A DNA stretch of 5,934 bases from an uncultured Porphyromonadaceae bacterium (GTDB lineage: Bacteria; Bacteroidota; Bacteroidia; Bacteroidales; Muribaculaceae), in contig CAMWRO010000191.1 of NCBI GenBank assembly GCA_947176615.1, positions 1 to 5,934 on the forward strand, in the 5' to 3' direction. This document shows, in pieces, positions 1 to 5,082 of the stretch. Numbering within the stretch: the first letter of the stretch is position 1; each line of letters starts with the position of its first letter. Below the pieces are notes generated by a model. It did not search any database. It was not told where the DNA came from and worked only from the letters and a program-made list of their open reading frames with translations. Both the position numbers and the translations under genes were made by a program.

Positions 1-2
1 GT

Positions 3-10
3 TAACTTTG
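3..10 (+). promoter_or_regulatory. Candidate -7 box of a Bacteroidetes promoter for the kinase gene
   Basis: TAACTTTG matches the Bacteroidetes -7 consensus TAnnTTTG at every fixed position, and the same eight bases occur in the rpsP promoter of this window. It lies 19 bp before the kinase ATG, which would leave a leader of only about 10-15 nt. The matching -33 box would fall before base 1 and cannot be seen, so this is half a promoter by evidence. Confidence 0.5.
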
Positions 11-29
11 TGGGAAATACCACGGAAAT

Positions 30-1976
30 ATGGAAAACCATTCAGACACACTTCGGCCGGGGACCGTCATCCGGGGCCCGGAACGCGCCTATACGGTCAT
101 CAAGGTCCTCGGGCAGGGAGGATTTGGCATCACATATCTTGTCACGGGAAAAGTCAAAGTCGGGAACATCTCTCTTGAAGGTCGTTTTGCGCTCAAGGAG
201 CATTTTATCTCGTCACTTTGCAGCCGCGACAATGCTACCCATGCCATCCAGTTTTCGACTCCTGTCGCCGACGAGGTCGACCGCTCGATGCGGGCCTTTG
301 TCAAGGAGGCACAGCGGTTGCAGTCGCTCGGTATCGACCATCCCAATATCGTGAAAATCAATGAGGTATTCGAGGCTAACAATACCGCCTACTATGTGAT
401 GGAATATCTCGGCGGCACGACTCTAAGGGATTATGTGGAGGCCAATGGCGCCATGTCGCCTGTCGCCGCTAAGGCGTTGCTGCGCCCCGTGGTCGAGGCT
501 GTCGCCATGCTCCACCGCAACAATATAGCCCATTATGACATCAAGCCGGGCAACATCATGCTCCACGAGGAGGAGAGCGGGGAAGTGCGTCCTGTGCTTA
601 TCGACTTCGGTCTGTCAAAGCACTACAATGACCGAGGACACGCCACGTCGACTCTCGCGGCGGCGGGTTACACGCCCGGTTATGCCCCTGTCGAGCAATA
701 TGCGGGATTAAAGGAATTTACGCCGCAGTGTGATGTCTACTCCCTCGCCGCCACGCTCTATTTCAGTCTGACCGGTCACGACCCTAAACCGGCATTGGAA
801 CTGTCGGCAACGGAGGTCGAGCGGGAACTGTCGGCAATTCTTCCGCCCGAAGAAATCGCCCCGATTCTCCGTGCCCTCTCCACCATGTCCGCCACCCGCA
901 CCCCCGATGCCTCGGTGTTGCTTGACGAGGTGTTTGACACCGTCCCCGCGCCCGTCGGCTTAGATAGCGATGATGAAGTTGAAATTGTCGAGGTTGTGGA
1001 GAAGGAATCTGATTCTCAACATCATGAGACAACCCGCTTGCCTGAGCCTGAAAAATACAATAAAGAGTCGAAATTCCCGGTAAAAACGACTGTCGTTATT
1101 TGTGCTATTTTAGCGGTAATATTATTGTCGGTCTTTGCAGAACGCTGCAATAACTCAACCGATATTGACACTGAATATGTGACTGACACAATCCCGACTG
1201 TAGTACCGGTAGATGCGGAACAATCGGATACTGTTGATTTTCAACAGGTAGTATCCTCGGAGGAGACCGCTAAGAAATCGGAACGTACAGTAAGCGGCAA
1301 AGTGGTCGATGAAAAAGGTCAGACTCTTATAGGTGTGTCAGTAAAGGCCGGGTTAACCACTGCCGTCACTGATTATAACGGTGAATTTAAAATGTACATT
1401 CCTGATGATGTAAAACAGGTTACGGTGTCTTATGTCGGTTGCGAGACAAAAACAGTCCCTGTGCGGGACAATATGACTATACGGCTAAAGCCGGAGAAAA
1501 AAGAACCCGCGTTTGCTGCCCGCACAAGCTATCAAAACCTTGATCTCCACGCAACCCGCGATGGGAAGAATTACTATTTTTCTCAGAGCGAGTGGAAATC
1601 GCTACCCGCTGATGAAAAGAGCAAGTATAATCGCAAGGGAGTAGTGGTAATGGGTGATGGACTTAAATTTGTCGTGGCATTGCGCGACAGCGGAGAAAAA
1701 ATGACATGGGATGAGGCGATGAAACGTTATGGCAACTCATTGCCGTCAAAGGCTCAAGCAGAGGTTATGGCCAAGCAATATGAGGCCATAAACAAGGCTA
1801 TTATCGCTTTTGGAGGCGATAAAGATCCTGAGTATTGGTATTGGACCAAAACAGAATATGATTATTCCACCGCGTGGCTTGTCTGTATGAATATCGGTAG
1901 CATCAATTACGGCACCAAGCCAAGTACGATCAGGGCGCGCGCAGTAGCCCCGGTTCAGCCGTCGTCGGCGATGTAG
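30..1976 (+). CDS. Membrane-anchored Ser/Thr protein kinase with C-terminal carboxypeptidase-regulatory-like and DUF1566/FISUMP-like domains
   Basis: The 648-residue protein opens with a Hanks-type kinase domain (about 20-300). Visible motifs are glycine loop G28-Q-G-G-F-G33, ATP lysine K56 in FALKEH, helix-C E93, catalytic loop H168-Y-D170-I-K172-P-G-N175, D192-F-G194, an APE-like PVE ending at E222, and D235 in DVYSLA. An acidic linker (311-342) leads to one hydrophobic helix (351-369) with lysines before it and acidic residues after, suggesting kinase inside and C-terminus outside. Residues 420-487 resemble the carboxypeptidase-regulatory-like domain of SusC-type proteins (SGKVVDEKGQ...SYVGCETKTV). 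Residues 505-641 resemble DUF1566/FISUMP domains (MTWDEAM, LPSKAQAE, YWTKTEY, AWLVCM, RARAV). The family activity is ATP-dependent Ser/Thr phosphorylation; substrate and ligand are unknown. The ATG leaves a normal 27 residues before the glycine loop. HYD replaces the usual HRD. Base composition falls sharply after about nt 960. The kinase assignment is firm; the last domain is moderately sure. Confidence 0.92.
   Translation: MENHSDTLRPGTVIRGPERAYTVIKVLGQGGFGITYLVTGKVKVGNISLEGRFALKEHFISSLCSRDNATHAIQFSTPVADEVDRSMRAFVKEAQRLQSLGIDHPNIVKINEVFEANNTAYYVMEYLGGTTLRDYVEANGAMSPVAAKALLRPVVEAVAMLHRNNIAHYDIKPGNIMLHEEESGEVRPVLIDFGLSKHYNDRGHATSTLAAAGYTPGYAPVEQYAGLKEFTPQCDVYSLAATLYFSLTGHDPKPALELSATEVERELSAILPPEEIAPILRALSTMSATRTPDASVLLDEVFDTVPAPVGLDSDDEVEIVEVVEKESDSQHHETTRLPEPEKYNKESKFPVKTTVVICAILAVILLSVFAERCNNSTDIDTEYVTDTIPTVVPVDAEQSDTVDFQQVVSSEETAKKSERTVSGKVVDEKGQTLIGVSVKAGLTTAVTDYNGEFKMYIPDDVKQVTVSYVGCETKTVPVRDNMTIRLKPEKKEPAFAARTSYQNLDLHATRDGKNYYFSQSEWKSLPADEKSKYNRKGVVVMGDGLKFVVALRDSGEKMTWDEAMKRYGNSLPSKAQAEVMAKQYEAINKAIIAFGGDKDPEYWYWTKTEYDYSTAWLVCMNIGSINYGTKPSTIRARAVAPVQPSSAM
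1833..1955 (+). other. Candidate hypervariable segment (possible DGR target) at the 3' end of the kinase gene
   Basis: This stretch encodes residues 602-642, the last part of the DUF1566/FISUMP-like domain. In related proteins this segment carries variable surface residues between conserved anchors (YW..TEY, AW.V, R.RAV), and in some it is the variable region of a DGR. Of the 24 codons for residues 611-634, 18 end in C or T, as expected if AAC/AAT template codons were mutagenised. A G+C-rich stretch follows (1935-1973), where an initiation site would be expected. No template repeat or reverse transcriptase is in the window, and C-ending codons are common in this genome, so this is a hypothesis. 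Confidence 0.2.
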
Positions 1977-2010
1977 ACCCTTCAATACTTCAATCCCTTT
2001 CGGTGTAGTC

Positions 2011-2026
2011 GGCGCCCTCAGGTGCC
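2011..2026 (+). repeat. Small G+C-rich hairpin just after the kinase stop
   Basis: GGCGCC, loop CTCA, then GGTGCC form a 6-bp stem (one G-U pair) with a 4-base loop, 34 bp after the kinase stop. No T-run follows, so it is not itself a terminator. Short G+C-rich stems with 4-base loops lie just beyond some DGR variable regions, which is the only reason to note it. It may be chance. Confidence 0.3.
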
Positions 2027-2043
2027 GCGCCGTTAAGAAATCT

Positions 2044-2086
2044 GCGGCGAATAACACGCAAAATTTGCGTGTTATTCGCCGCTTTT
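2044..2086 (+). terminator. Intrinsic terminator of the kinase gene
   Basis: A perfect 16-bp inverted repeat (2044-2059 with 2067-2082; outer bases GCGGCGAATA / TATTCGCCGC) closes a 7-base loop and is followed by TTTT. It lies 67 bp after the kinase stop and should insulate rpsP from it. TCGCCGCTTT occurs at 2076-2085 and again at 2092-2101, so the left arm could pair with either copy; the inner pairing is far more stable. Confidence 0.85.
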
Positions 2087-2110
2087 GTATATCGCCGCTT
2101 TGTCGCGAGG

Positions 2111-2124
2111 TTAACAAGTGTTAA
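2111..2124. promoter_or_regulatory. Palindrome TTAACA-AG-TGTTAA upstream of the rpsP promoter; possible operator
   Basis: Two 6-base arms in perfect inverted symmetry around a 2-base centre lie 24 bp before the rpsP -33 box. The half-site recurs at 2157-2162 (TGTTAA) and 2191-2196 (TTAACA), on either side of the -7 box. This is an arrangement a dimeric regulator could use, but the motif is A/T-rich and no known regulator is recognised. Confidence 0.25.
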
Positions 2125-2148
2125 TTGACGGGATAAAAGGGTGGGAGG

Positions 2149-2180
2149 CTTGGCGGTGTTAAATAAAATTGGTAACTTTG
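2149..2180 (+). promoter_or_regulatory. Bacteroidetes-type promoter of rpsP
   Basis: The -7 box TAACTTTG (2173-2180) is a full match to TAnnTTTG. CTTG (2149-2152), close to the TTTG -33 consensus, lies 20 bp upstream, within the expected 19-21 bp spacing. Transcription should start near 2186-2190, giving a leader of about 40 nt that is almost all A and T before the ATG and has no Shine-Dalgarno sequence, as is usual in this phylum. Confidence 0.85.
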
Positions 2181-2226
2181 CGCCCGTTATTTAACAACCA
2201 CAATACAAAACAAATTAAAATTTTTA

Positions 2227-2766
2227 ATGGCAACTAAAATTAGACTGCAACGCCATGGTCGCAAGAACTATGCGTTCTATCCTATTGTTATCGCCGATAG
2301 CAGGGCACCACGAGATGGTAGATTTATTGAAAGGATAGGTTCTTATAATCCGAACACTAATCCTGCTACAGTAACACTCAACTTCGAGCGTGCTTTGTAT
2401 TGGGTAAATGTAGGTGCTCAGCCCACTGACACCGTGCGCACAATCCTCTCCAACGAGGGTGTACTTCTGATGAAGCACCTTCAGGGTGGTGTGAAGAAAG
2501 GCGCATTTGACGAAGCCGAGGCCCAGCGCCGTTTCGACGCTTGGAAAGCCGGCAAGCAACAGGCAGTTGACAAGCTCCGTGCCTCGATGGCAACCAAGAG
2601 CGAGCTCGACGCTAAGGCCCGCATGGAGGCTGAAGTAGCTAAGAACAAGGCTAAAGCCGAAGAAGTAGCAAAGAAGAAAGCTGAACTCGCAGCTGCCGCT
2701 GCCGAGGCTGAAGCTGCCGCTGCTGCTGAAGAAGCTCCCGCCGAAGAAGCTCCCGCTGCTGAATAA
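2227..2766 (+). CDS. rpsP: 30S ribosomal protein bS16 with long Ala/Glu-rich C-terminal extension
   Basis: bS16 is a primary component of the 30S subunit that binds 16S rRNA and stabilises the body domain. The core spans about residues 1-90, with hallmark segments KIRLQRHGRKN, YPIVIADSRAPRDGRFIERIGSYNP and ALYWVNVGAQPTDTVRTIL. The total of 179 residues is about twice the length of the E. coli protein. Residues 95-155 are charged and probably helical or coiled, and 156-179 are nearly all Ala, Glu and Pro; such tails are usual in Bacteroidetes S16. A 14-bp unit, GAAGAAGCTCCCGC, occurs at 2728-2741 and 2743-2756 and encodes the repeated EEAPA. Early Arg codons are AGA, AGG and CGA, while later ones are CGT/CGC. 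The gene has its own promoter and terminator and no rimM or trmD beside it, unlike the enterobacterial operon. Confidence 0.97.
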   Translation: MATKIRLQRHGRKNYAFYPIVIADSRAPRDGRFIERIGSYNPNTNPATVTLNFERALYWVNVGAQPTDTVRTILSNEGVLLMKHLQGGVKKGAFDEAEAQRRFDAWKAGKQQAVDKLRASMATKSELDAKARMEAEVAKNKAKAEEVAKKKAELAAAAAEAEAAAAAEEAPAEEAPAAE

Positions 2767-2815
2767 GTCCGCGAGACACGTCAACAACCATTCTCCACAG
2801 CGAGATGAAAAATCT

Positions 2816-2864
2816 ATTCCGGTTATAGTCCGCAGCAGTGTGGATTGTGGCCGGAATTTTTTTT
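2816..2864 (+). terminator. Intrinsic terminator of rpsP
   Basis: An 18-bp stem (2816-2833 with 2840-2857; outer arms ATTCCGG / CCGGAAT, middle rich in G-U pairs, inner TCCGC / GTGGA) closes the loop AGCAGT and runs straight into eight T residues (2857-2864). It lies 49 bp after the rpsP stop. The AAAAA at 2808-2812 would give a T-run on the other strand, so it may work weakly in both directions. Confidence 0.92.
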
Positions 2865-2875
2865 GATGTTTGTAG

Positions 2876-2895
2876 GGGCGCGATATATCGCGCCC
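2876..2895. repeat. Perfect 20-bp palindrome
   Basis: GGGCGCGATA is followed immediately by its exact reverse complement TATCGCGCCC, directly after the rpsP terminator. I have the impression that GGGCGCGAT...ATCGCGCCC elements recur between genes in Bacteroidales genomes; only a genome search can confirm that. Confidence 0.8.
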
Positions 2896-2935
2896 GCAGT
2901 GACAAACAGCCGCGTAACGGCGAGGCCATGCGAAA

Positions 2936-2955
2936 CCCCATGCCTTGGCACGGGG
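2936..2955. repeat. Imperfect 20-bp palindrome
   Basis: CCCC-A-TGCC-TT-GGCA-C-GGGG is a palindrome broken by a single A/C mismatch. As RNA it would form a short stem with loop CTTG. It is part of the hairpin-rich intergenic stretch. Confidence 0.6.
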
Positions 2956-2997
2956 CCGCAAGACCACTACGGGATAAAGAGCATCGTAGACACCGGC

Positions 2998-3015
2998 CTA
3001 TGGTCGCTACCATAG
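2998..3015. repeat. Hairpin with 7-bp perfect stem
   Basis: CTATGGT, loop CGCT, ACCATAG. No T-run follows. It is followed by a weaker 5-bp inverted repeat, GTCTC / GAGAC, at 3022-3040. Confidence 0.65.
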
Positions 3016-3062
3016 AATTACGTCTCTGACGTTGTGAGACTTGGGGTGATTCCTATCCGGAT

Positions 3063-3079
3063 GCACCCCGTCGGGGTGC
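3063..3079. repeat. Hairpin GCACCCC-GTC-GGGGTGC
   Basis: A perfect 7-bp G+C-rich stem with a 3-base loop, followed by GGCTTTGC. It is not a convincing terminator because the T-run is only three bases. Confidence 0.7.
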
Positions 3080-3091
3080 GGCTTTGCTAAA

Positions 3092-3115
3092 CCCCATGTG
3101 GTCCTCCACATGGGG
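3092..3115. repeat. Hairpin with 10-bp perfect stem
   Basis: CCCCATGTGG, loop TCCT, CCACATGGGG. It is the strongest short-loop hairpin in the intergenic stretch and has no T-run on either side, so it is unlikely to be an intrinsic terminator. Confidence 0.75.
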
Positions 3116-3240
3116 AACTCGGCGACTGAGTGGCGGCGCGCATCTCGTAGCGATGCCGTTTCGGTAGCGTCGGGGTGCACGTTTCTCAACAGTGTCGCCG
3201 CAGCGATGCAATATACCAATCATTAATAACTGACTGAAAA

Positions 3241-3609
3241 ATGAATTTTCTCCTTAACCTGATATGGATTGTGTTCGGCGGGTGGGTCATCGCCCTCGAA
3301 TATGTCGTGTCGAGCCTGCTGATGATGGTGACTATCATCGGTATCCCTTTCGGATTGCAGACGCTCAAACTCGCGGTGCTCGCCTTGACCCCGTTTGGGT
3401 CGACCGTTGTTGACTCCACTTCGTCGAGCGGCTGCCTCAGTCTGCTGATGAATGTCATCTGGTGGTTTGTCGGCGGTATTCCCATCGCGTTGACCCACAT
3501 CGGACTGGGATTGCTGTTCTGCATCACGATTATCGGCATACCTTTCGGTGTGCAGCATTTCAAACTCGCCGGACTGGCGTTCACGCCGTTTGGTAAAAAC
3601 GTAATTTAG
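3241..3609 (+). CDS. yccF: YccF-family (DUF307) small inner-membrane protein
   Basis: The 122-residue hydrophobic protein consists of two similar halves about 65 residues apart, each with a hydrophobic N-terminal stretch and a conserved turn. Half 1 has N6-LIW, GIPFG 34-38, KLA 43-45 and TPFG 50-53. Half 2 has N71-VIW, GIPFG 99-103, KLA 108-110 and TPFG 115-118. This tandem N..W...GG / IIGIPFG / K.A / PFG pattern is that of YccF, which is slightly longer in E. coli (about 148 residues). The molecular function of the family is not established. Several membrane segments are expected (about 3-20, 22-37, 68-83 and 86-102), with Ser/Thr-rich residues 58-65 linking the halves. The start follows an A-rich leader without a Shine-Dalgarno sequence, and no clear promoter was found upstream. 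Confidence 0.88.
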   Translation: MNFLLNLIWIVFGGWVIALEYVVSSLLMMVTIIGIPFGLQTLKLAVLALTPFGSTVVDSTSSSGCLSLLMNVIWWFVGGIPIALTHIGLGLLFCITIIGIPFGVQHFKLAGLAFTPFGKNVI

Positions 3610-3611
3610 AG

Positions 3612-3650
3612 GTGAAAGGTGAAGATAATGGTTTTATCTTCGCTTTCCAC
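3612..3650 (+). promoter_or_regulatory. Imperfect 17-bp hairpin between yccF and rlmD
   Basis: Bases 3612-3628 pair with 3634-3650 (14 Watson-Crick pairs, two G-T wobbles, one A/C mismatch) around loop TGGTT, starting 3 bp after the yccF stop. The following sequence is A-rich rather than T-rich, so it is not a standard terminator on the + strand. It may act as a 3'-end stabiliser, a processing site or an attenuating structure before rlmD. Confidence 0.45.
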
Positions 3651-3666
3651 AATAAAATAATAAAAT

Positions 3667-5076
3667 ATGAGTCGAAAAAAGAAAGAACTCCCGTTGCTTG
3701 AAAATGTGGAGATAATCGATGTGGCAGCCGAGGGCAACTCGCTGGCCCGCGTCAACGACTTTGTGGTCTTTGTCCCGTTTGGCGCGCCCGGCGACGTGGC
3801 CGATGTCAAGATTGACCGCCGCAAGCGCAGCTATGCCGAGGGACACATCGAGCGGCTTACGCGCCCGTCGGATATCCGCGTCGAGCCGCGCTGCGAGCAT
3901 TTCACGCTGTGTGGCGGATGCCGCTGGCAGCATCTCCCTTACAGCTTTCAGCTCGAATGCAAGCAGCGTCAGGTGAAGGACGCGATGGAGCGCATCGCCA
4001 AGATTGAAATTCCTGAAATCACACCCATCCTCGGGTCGGAAAACATATATGAGTACCGCAACAAGATGGAATATACGTTTTCCAATAAGAAGTGGCTCAC
4101 ATTTGACCAGTTGCGCAGCGGCGAGGAATTTCCCGACCGCGACGCAGCCGGATTTCACATCTCGGGTGCGTTTGACAAGGTGCTCGACATAAACCGCTGC
4201 CATCTTCAGGATGATTTCGGCAACCGATTGAGGCTGTTTATAAAGCAATTCGGCAAGGAAAACGGTTACACCTTCTATGACTTGCGCAACCAGTGCGGAT
4301 TTCTGCGCACGCTGATGATCCGCATCGCCTCGACAGGGGAGATTATGGCCGTCATGGTATTCGGTGAGGATGACCGCGAGAAAATCGAGGCTTTGCTGAG
4401 TGCCGTCGCCGCCAAGTTCCCCGAAATCACCTCGCTGCTCTATGTCATCAACACCAAGGTCAACGACACCATCGGCGATCAGGATGTGCTCGTCTACTCG
4501 GGCAAGCCTTATATCGAGGAGGAGATGGAGGGCCTGAAATTCCGCGTCGGCCCCAAGTCGTTCTATCAGACCAACTCCCGTCAGGCTTACCACCTTTACA
4601 GCGTGGCTCGCGACTTTGCCGGACTGACCGGCGACGAACTTGTCTATGACCTCTACACCGGCACCGGCACGATAGCCTGTTTCGTGGCCCGCGGCTGTCG
4701 TCATGTTGTGGGCATCGAGTATGTCCCCGAGGCAATCGAGGATGCCAAGGTCAACGCCTCGATCAACGGCCTCGACAACACTGAATTTTATGCCGGTGAC
4801 ATGAAAAATGTGCTGACCGCCGACTTTATCGCCGAGCATGGACGTCCCGACGTGATGATTGTCGACCCGCCGCGCGCCGGAATGCACGAGGATGTCGTGA
4901 AAGTCATCATGGAGGCATCGCCCCGCCGCATCGTGTATGTCAGCTGCAACCCCGCCACTCAGGCCCGTGACCTCGCGCTGCTCGACCCTATGTATAAGGT
5001 CGAGGCGATTCAGCCGGTCGACATGTTCCCCCACACGGCCCATGTCGAAAATGTAGTGAAATTAACTTTAAGATAA
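3667..5076 (+). CDS. rlmD: 23S rRNA (uracil-C5)-methyltransferase, RlmD/RumA family
   Basis: The 469-residue protein has the full order of the RumA family. A TRAM RNA-binding domain (about 8-66) is followed by a cysteine cluster for a 4Fe-4S centre (C76, C82, C85 and C178, as C-x5-C-x2-C...C), a central domain (about 120-290) and a SAM-dependent methyltransferase domain (about 290-469). Visible motifs are FYQTN (299-303), the SAM loop DLYTGTGTIA (328-337), DPPRAGM (400-406), the nucleophilic cysteine C427 in SCNPATQARD, and E461 in HVENV, matching the proposed base near the C-terminus. The expected reaction is SAM-dependent 5-methylation of a 23S rRNA uridine, U1939 in E. coli numbering. Related enzymes can modify U747 or both sites, so the exact target is inferred. 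The ATG follows an A/T-rich leader. nadC begins 6 bp after the stop. Confidence 0.95.
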   Translation: MSRKKKELPLLENVEIIDVAAEGNSLARVNDFVVFVPFGAPGDVADVKIDRRKRSYAEGHIERLTRPSDIRVEPRCEHFTLCGGCRWQHLPYSFQLECKQRQVKDAMERIAKIEIPEITPILGSENIYEYRNKMEYTFSNKKWLTFDQLRSGEEFPDRDAAGFHISGAFDKVLDINRCHLQDDFGNRLRLFIKQFGKENGYTFYDLRNQCGFLRTLMIRIASTGEIMAVMVFGEDDREKIEALLSAVAAKFPEITSLLYVINTKVNDTIGDQDVLVYSGKPYIEEEMEGLKFRVGPKSFYQTNSRQAYHLYSVARDFAGLTGDELVYDLYTGTGTIACFVARGCRHVVGIEYVPEAIEDAKVNASINGLDNTEFYAGDMKNVLTADFIAEHGRPDVMIVDPPRAGMHEDVVKVIMEASPRRIVYVSCNPATQARDLALLDPMYKVEAIQPVDMFPHTAHVENVVKLTLR

Positions 5077-5082
5077 GGATAT

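Larger units (their letters stand above)
3062..3179. repeat. 118-bp segment bounded by 9-bp inverted repeats
   Basis: TGCACCCCG (3062-3070) and its reverse complement CGGGGTGCA (3171-3179) enclose the hairpins at 3063-3079 and 3092-3115. The left end also contains its own hairpin partner (GGGGTGC, 3073-3079), so GTCGGGGTGC occurs directly repeated at 3070-3079 and 3169-3178. This could be a small non-autonomous mobile unit or part of a larger repeat. No target-site duplication is evident. Confidence 0.35.
2868..3230. repeat. Intergenic stretch packed with inverted repeats; probable lineage-specific repeat, no convincing gene
   Basis: The 474 bp between rpsP and the YccF gene hold no ORF with a recognisable protein. 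After the rpsP terminator the sequence is a chain of palindromes at 2876-2895, 2936-2955, 2998-3015, 3022-3040, 3063-3079 and 3092-3115, with further short ones to about 3200. Short frames such as 2838-3029 (+) and 3007-3219 (-) run through these palindromes and have Arg/His/Pro-rich low-quality translations; the first begins inside the terminator. Such G+C-rich hairpin clusters resemble dispersed intergenic repeats of gut Bacteroidales. Copy number cannot be judged from one window. A structured RNA is a less likely alternative. Confidence 0.55.

Noticed and set aside
2224..2967. A 247-codon minus-strand frame across rpsP and its terminator
   Set aside because: It is opposite the certain rpsP frame and runs through the terminator. 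Its Ser/Phe/Gly-rich stretch is simply the reverse of the Ala/Glu repeat.
2838..3029. Possible small protein of 63 residues on the + strand
   Set aside because: Its ATG lies in the loop and right arm of the rpsP terminator, it runs through several palindromes, and it has no ribosome site or recognisable domain. It is more likely repeat sequence read as a frame.
3007..3219. Possible small protein of 70 residues on the minus strand
   Set aside because: It consists mostly of translated hairpins (3022-3115) with an Arg/His/Pro-rich composition and no start signals.
2868..3230. CRISPR array or tandem repeat
   Set aside because: The palindromes differ from each other in sequence and spacing; there are no identical repeats separated by unique spacers.
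3186..3584. Overlapping minus-strand frames (3186-3584 and 3223-3558) opposite yccF
   Set aside because: The + strand protein has the duplicated YccF pattern. The antisense translations are low-complexity and overlap each other.
3602..3609. TAATTTAG as an rlmD promoter -7 box
   Set aside because: It has one mismatch in the key TTTG, and the only nearby TTTG (3589-3592) is about 9 bp away rather than 19-21.
3634..5043. A 469-codon open frame on the minus strand, covering nearly all of rlmD
   Set aside because: The + strand frame shows every RlmD motif. The antisense frame is the open shadow produced by G+C-rich, C/G-ending codon use; its translation resembles no family I recognise, and the equal length is coincidence.
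5063..5070. TAACTTTA as a nadC promoter -7 box
   Set aside because: It misses the final G of TAnnTTTG, has no TTTG-like box 19-21 bp upstream, and would start transcription almost at the nadC ATG.
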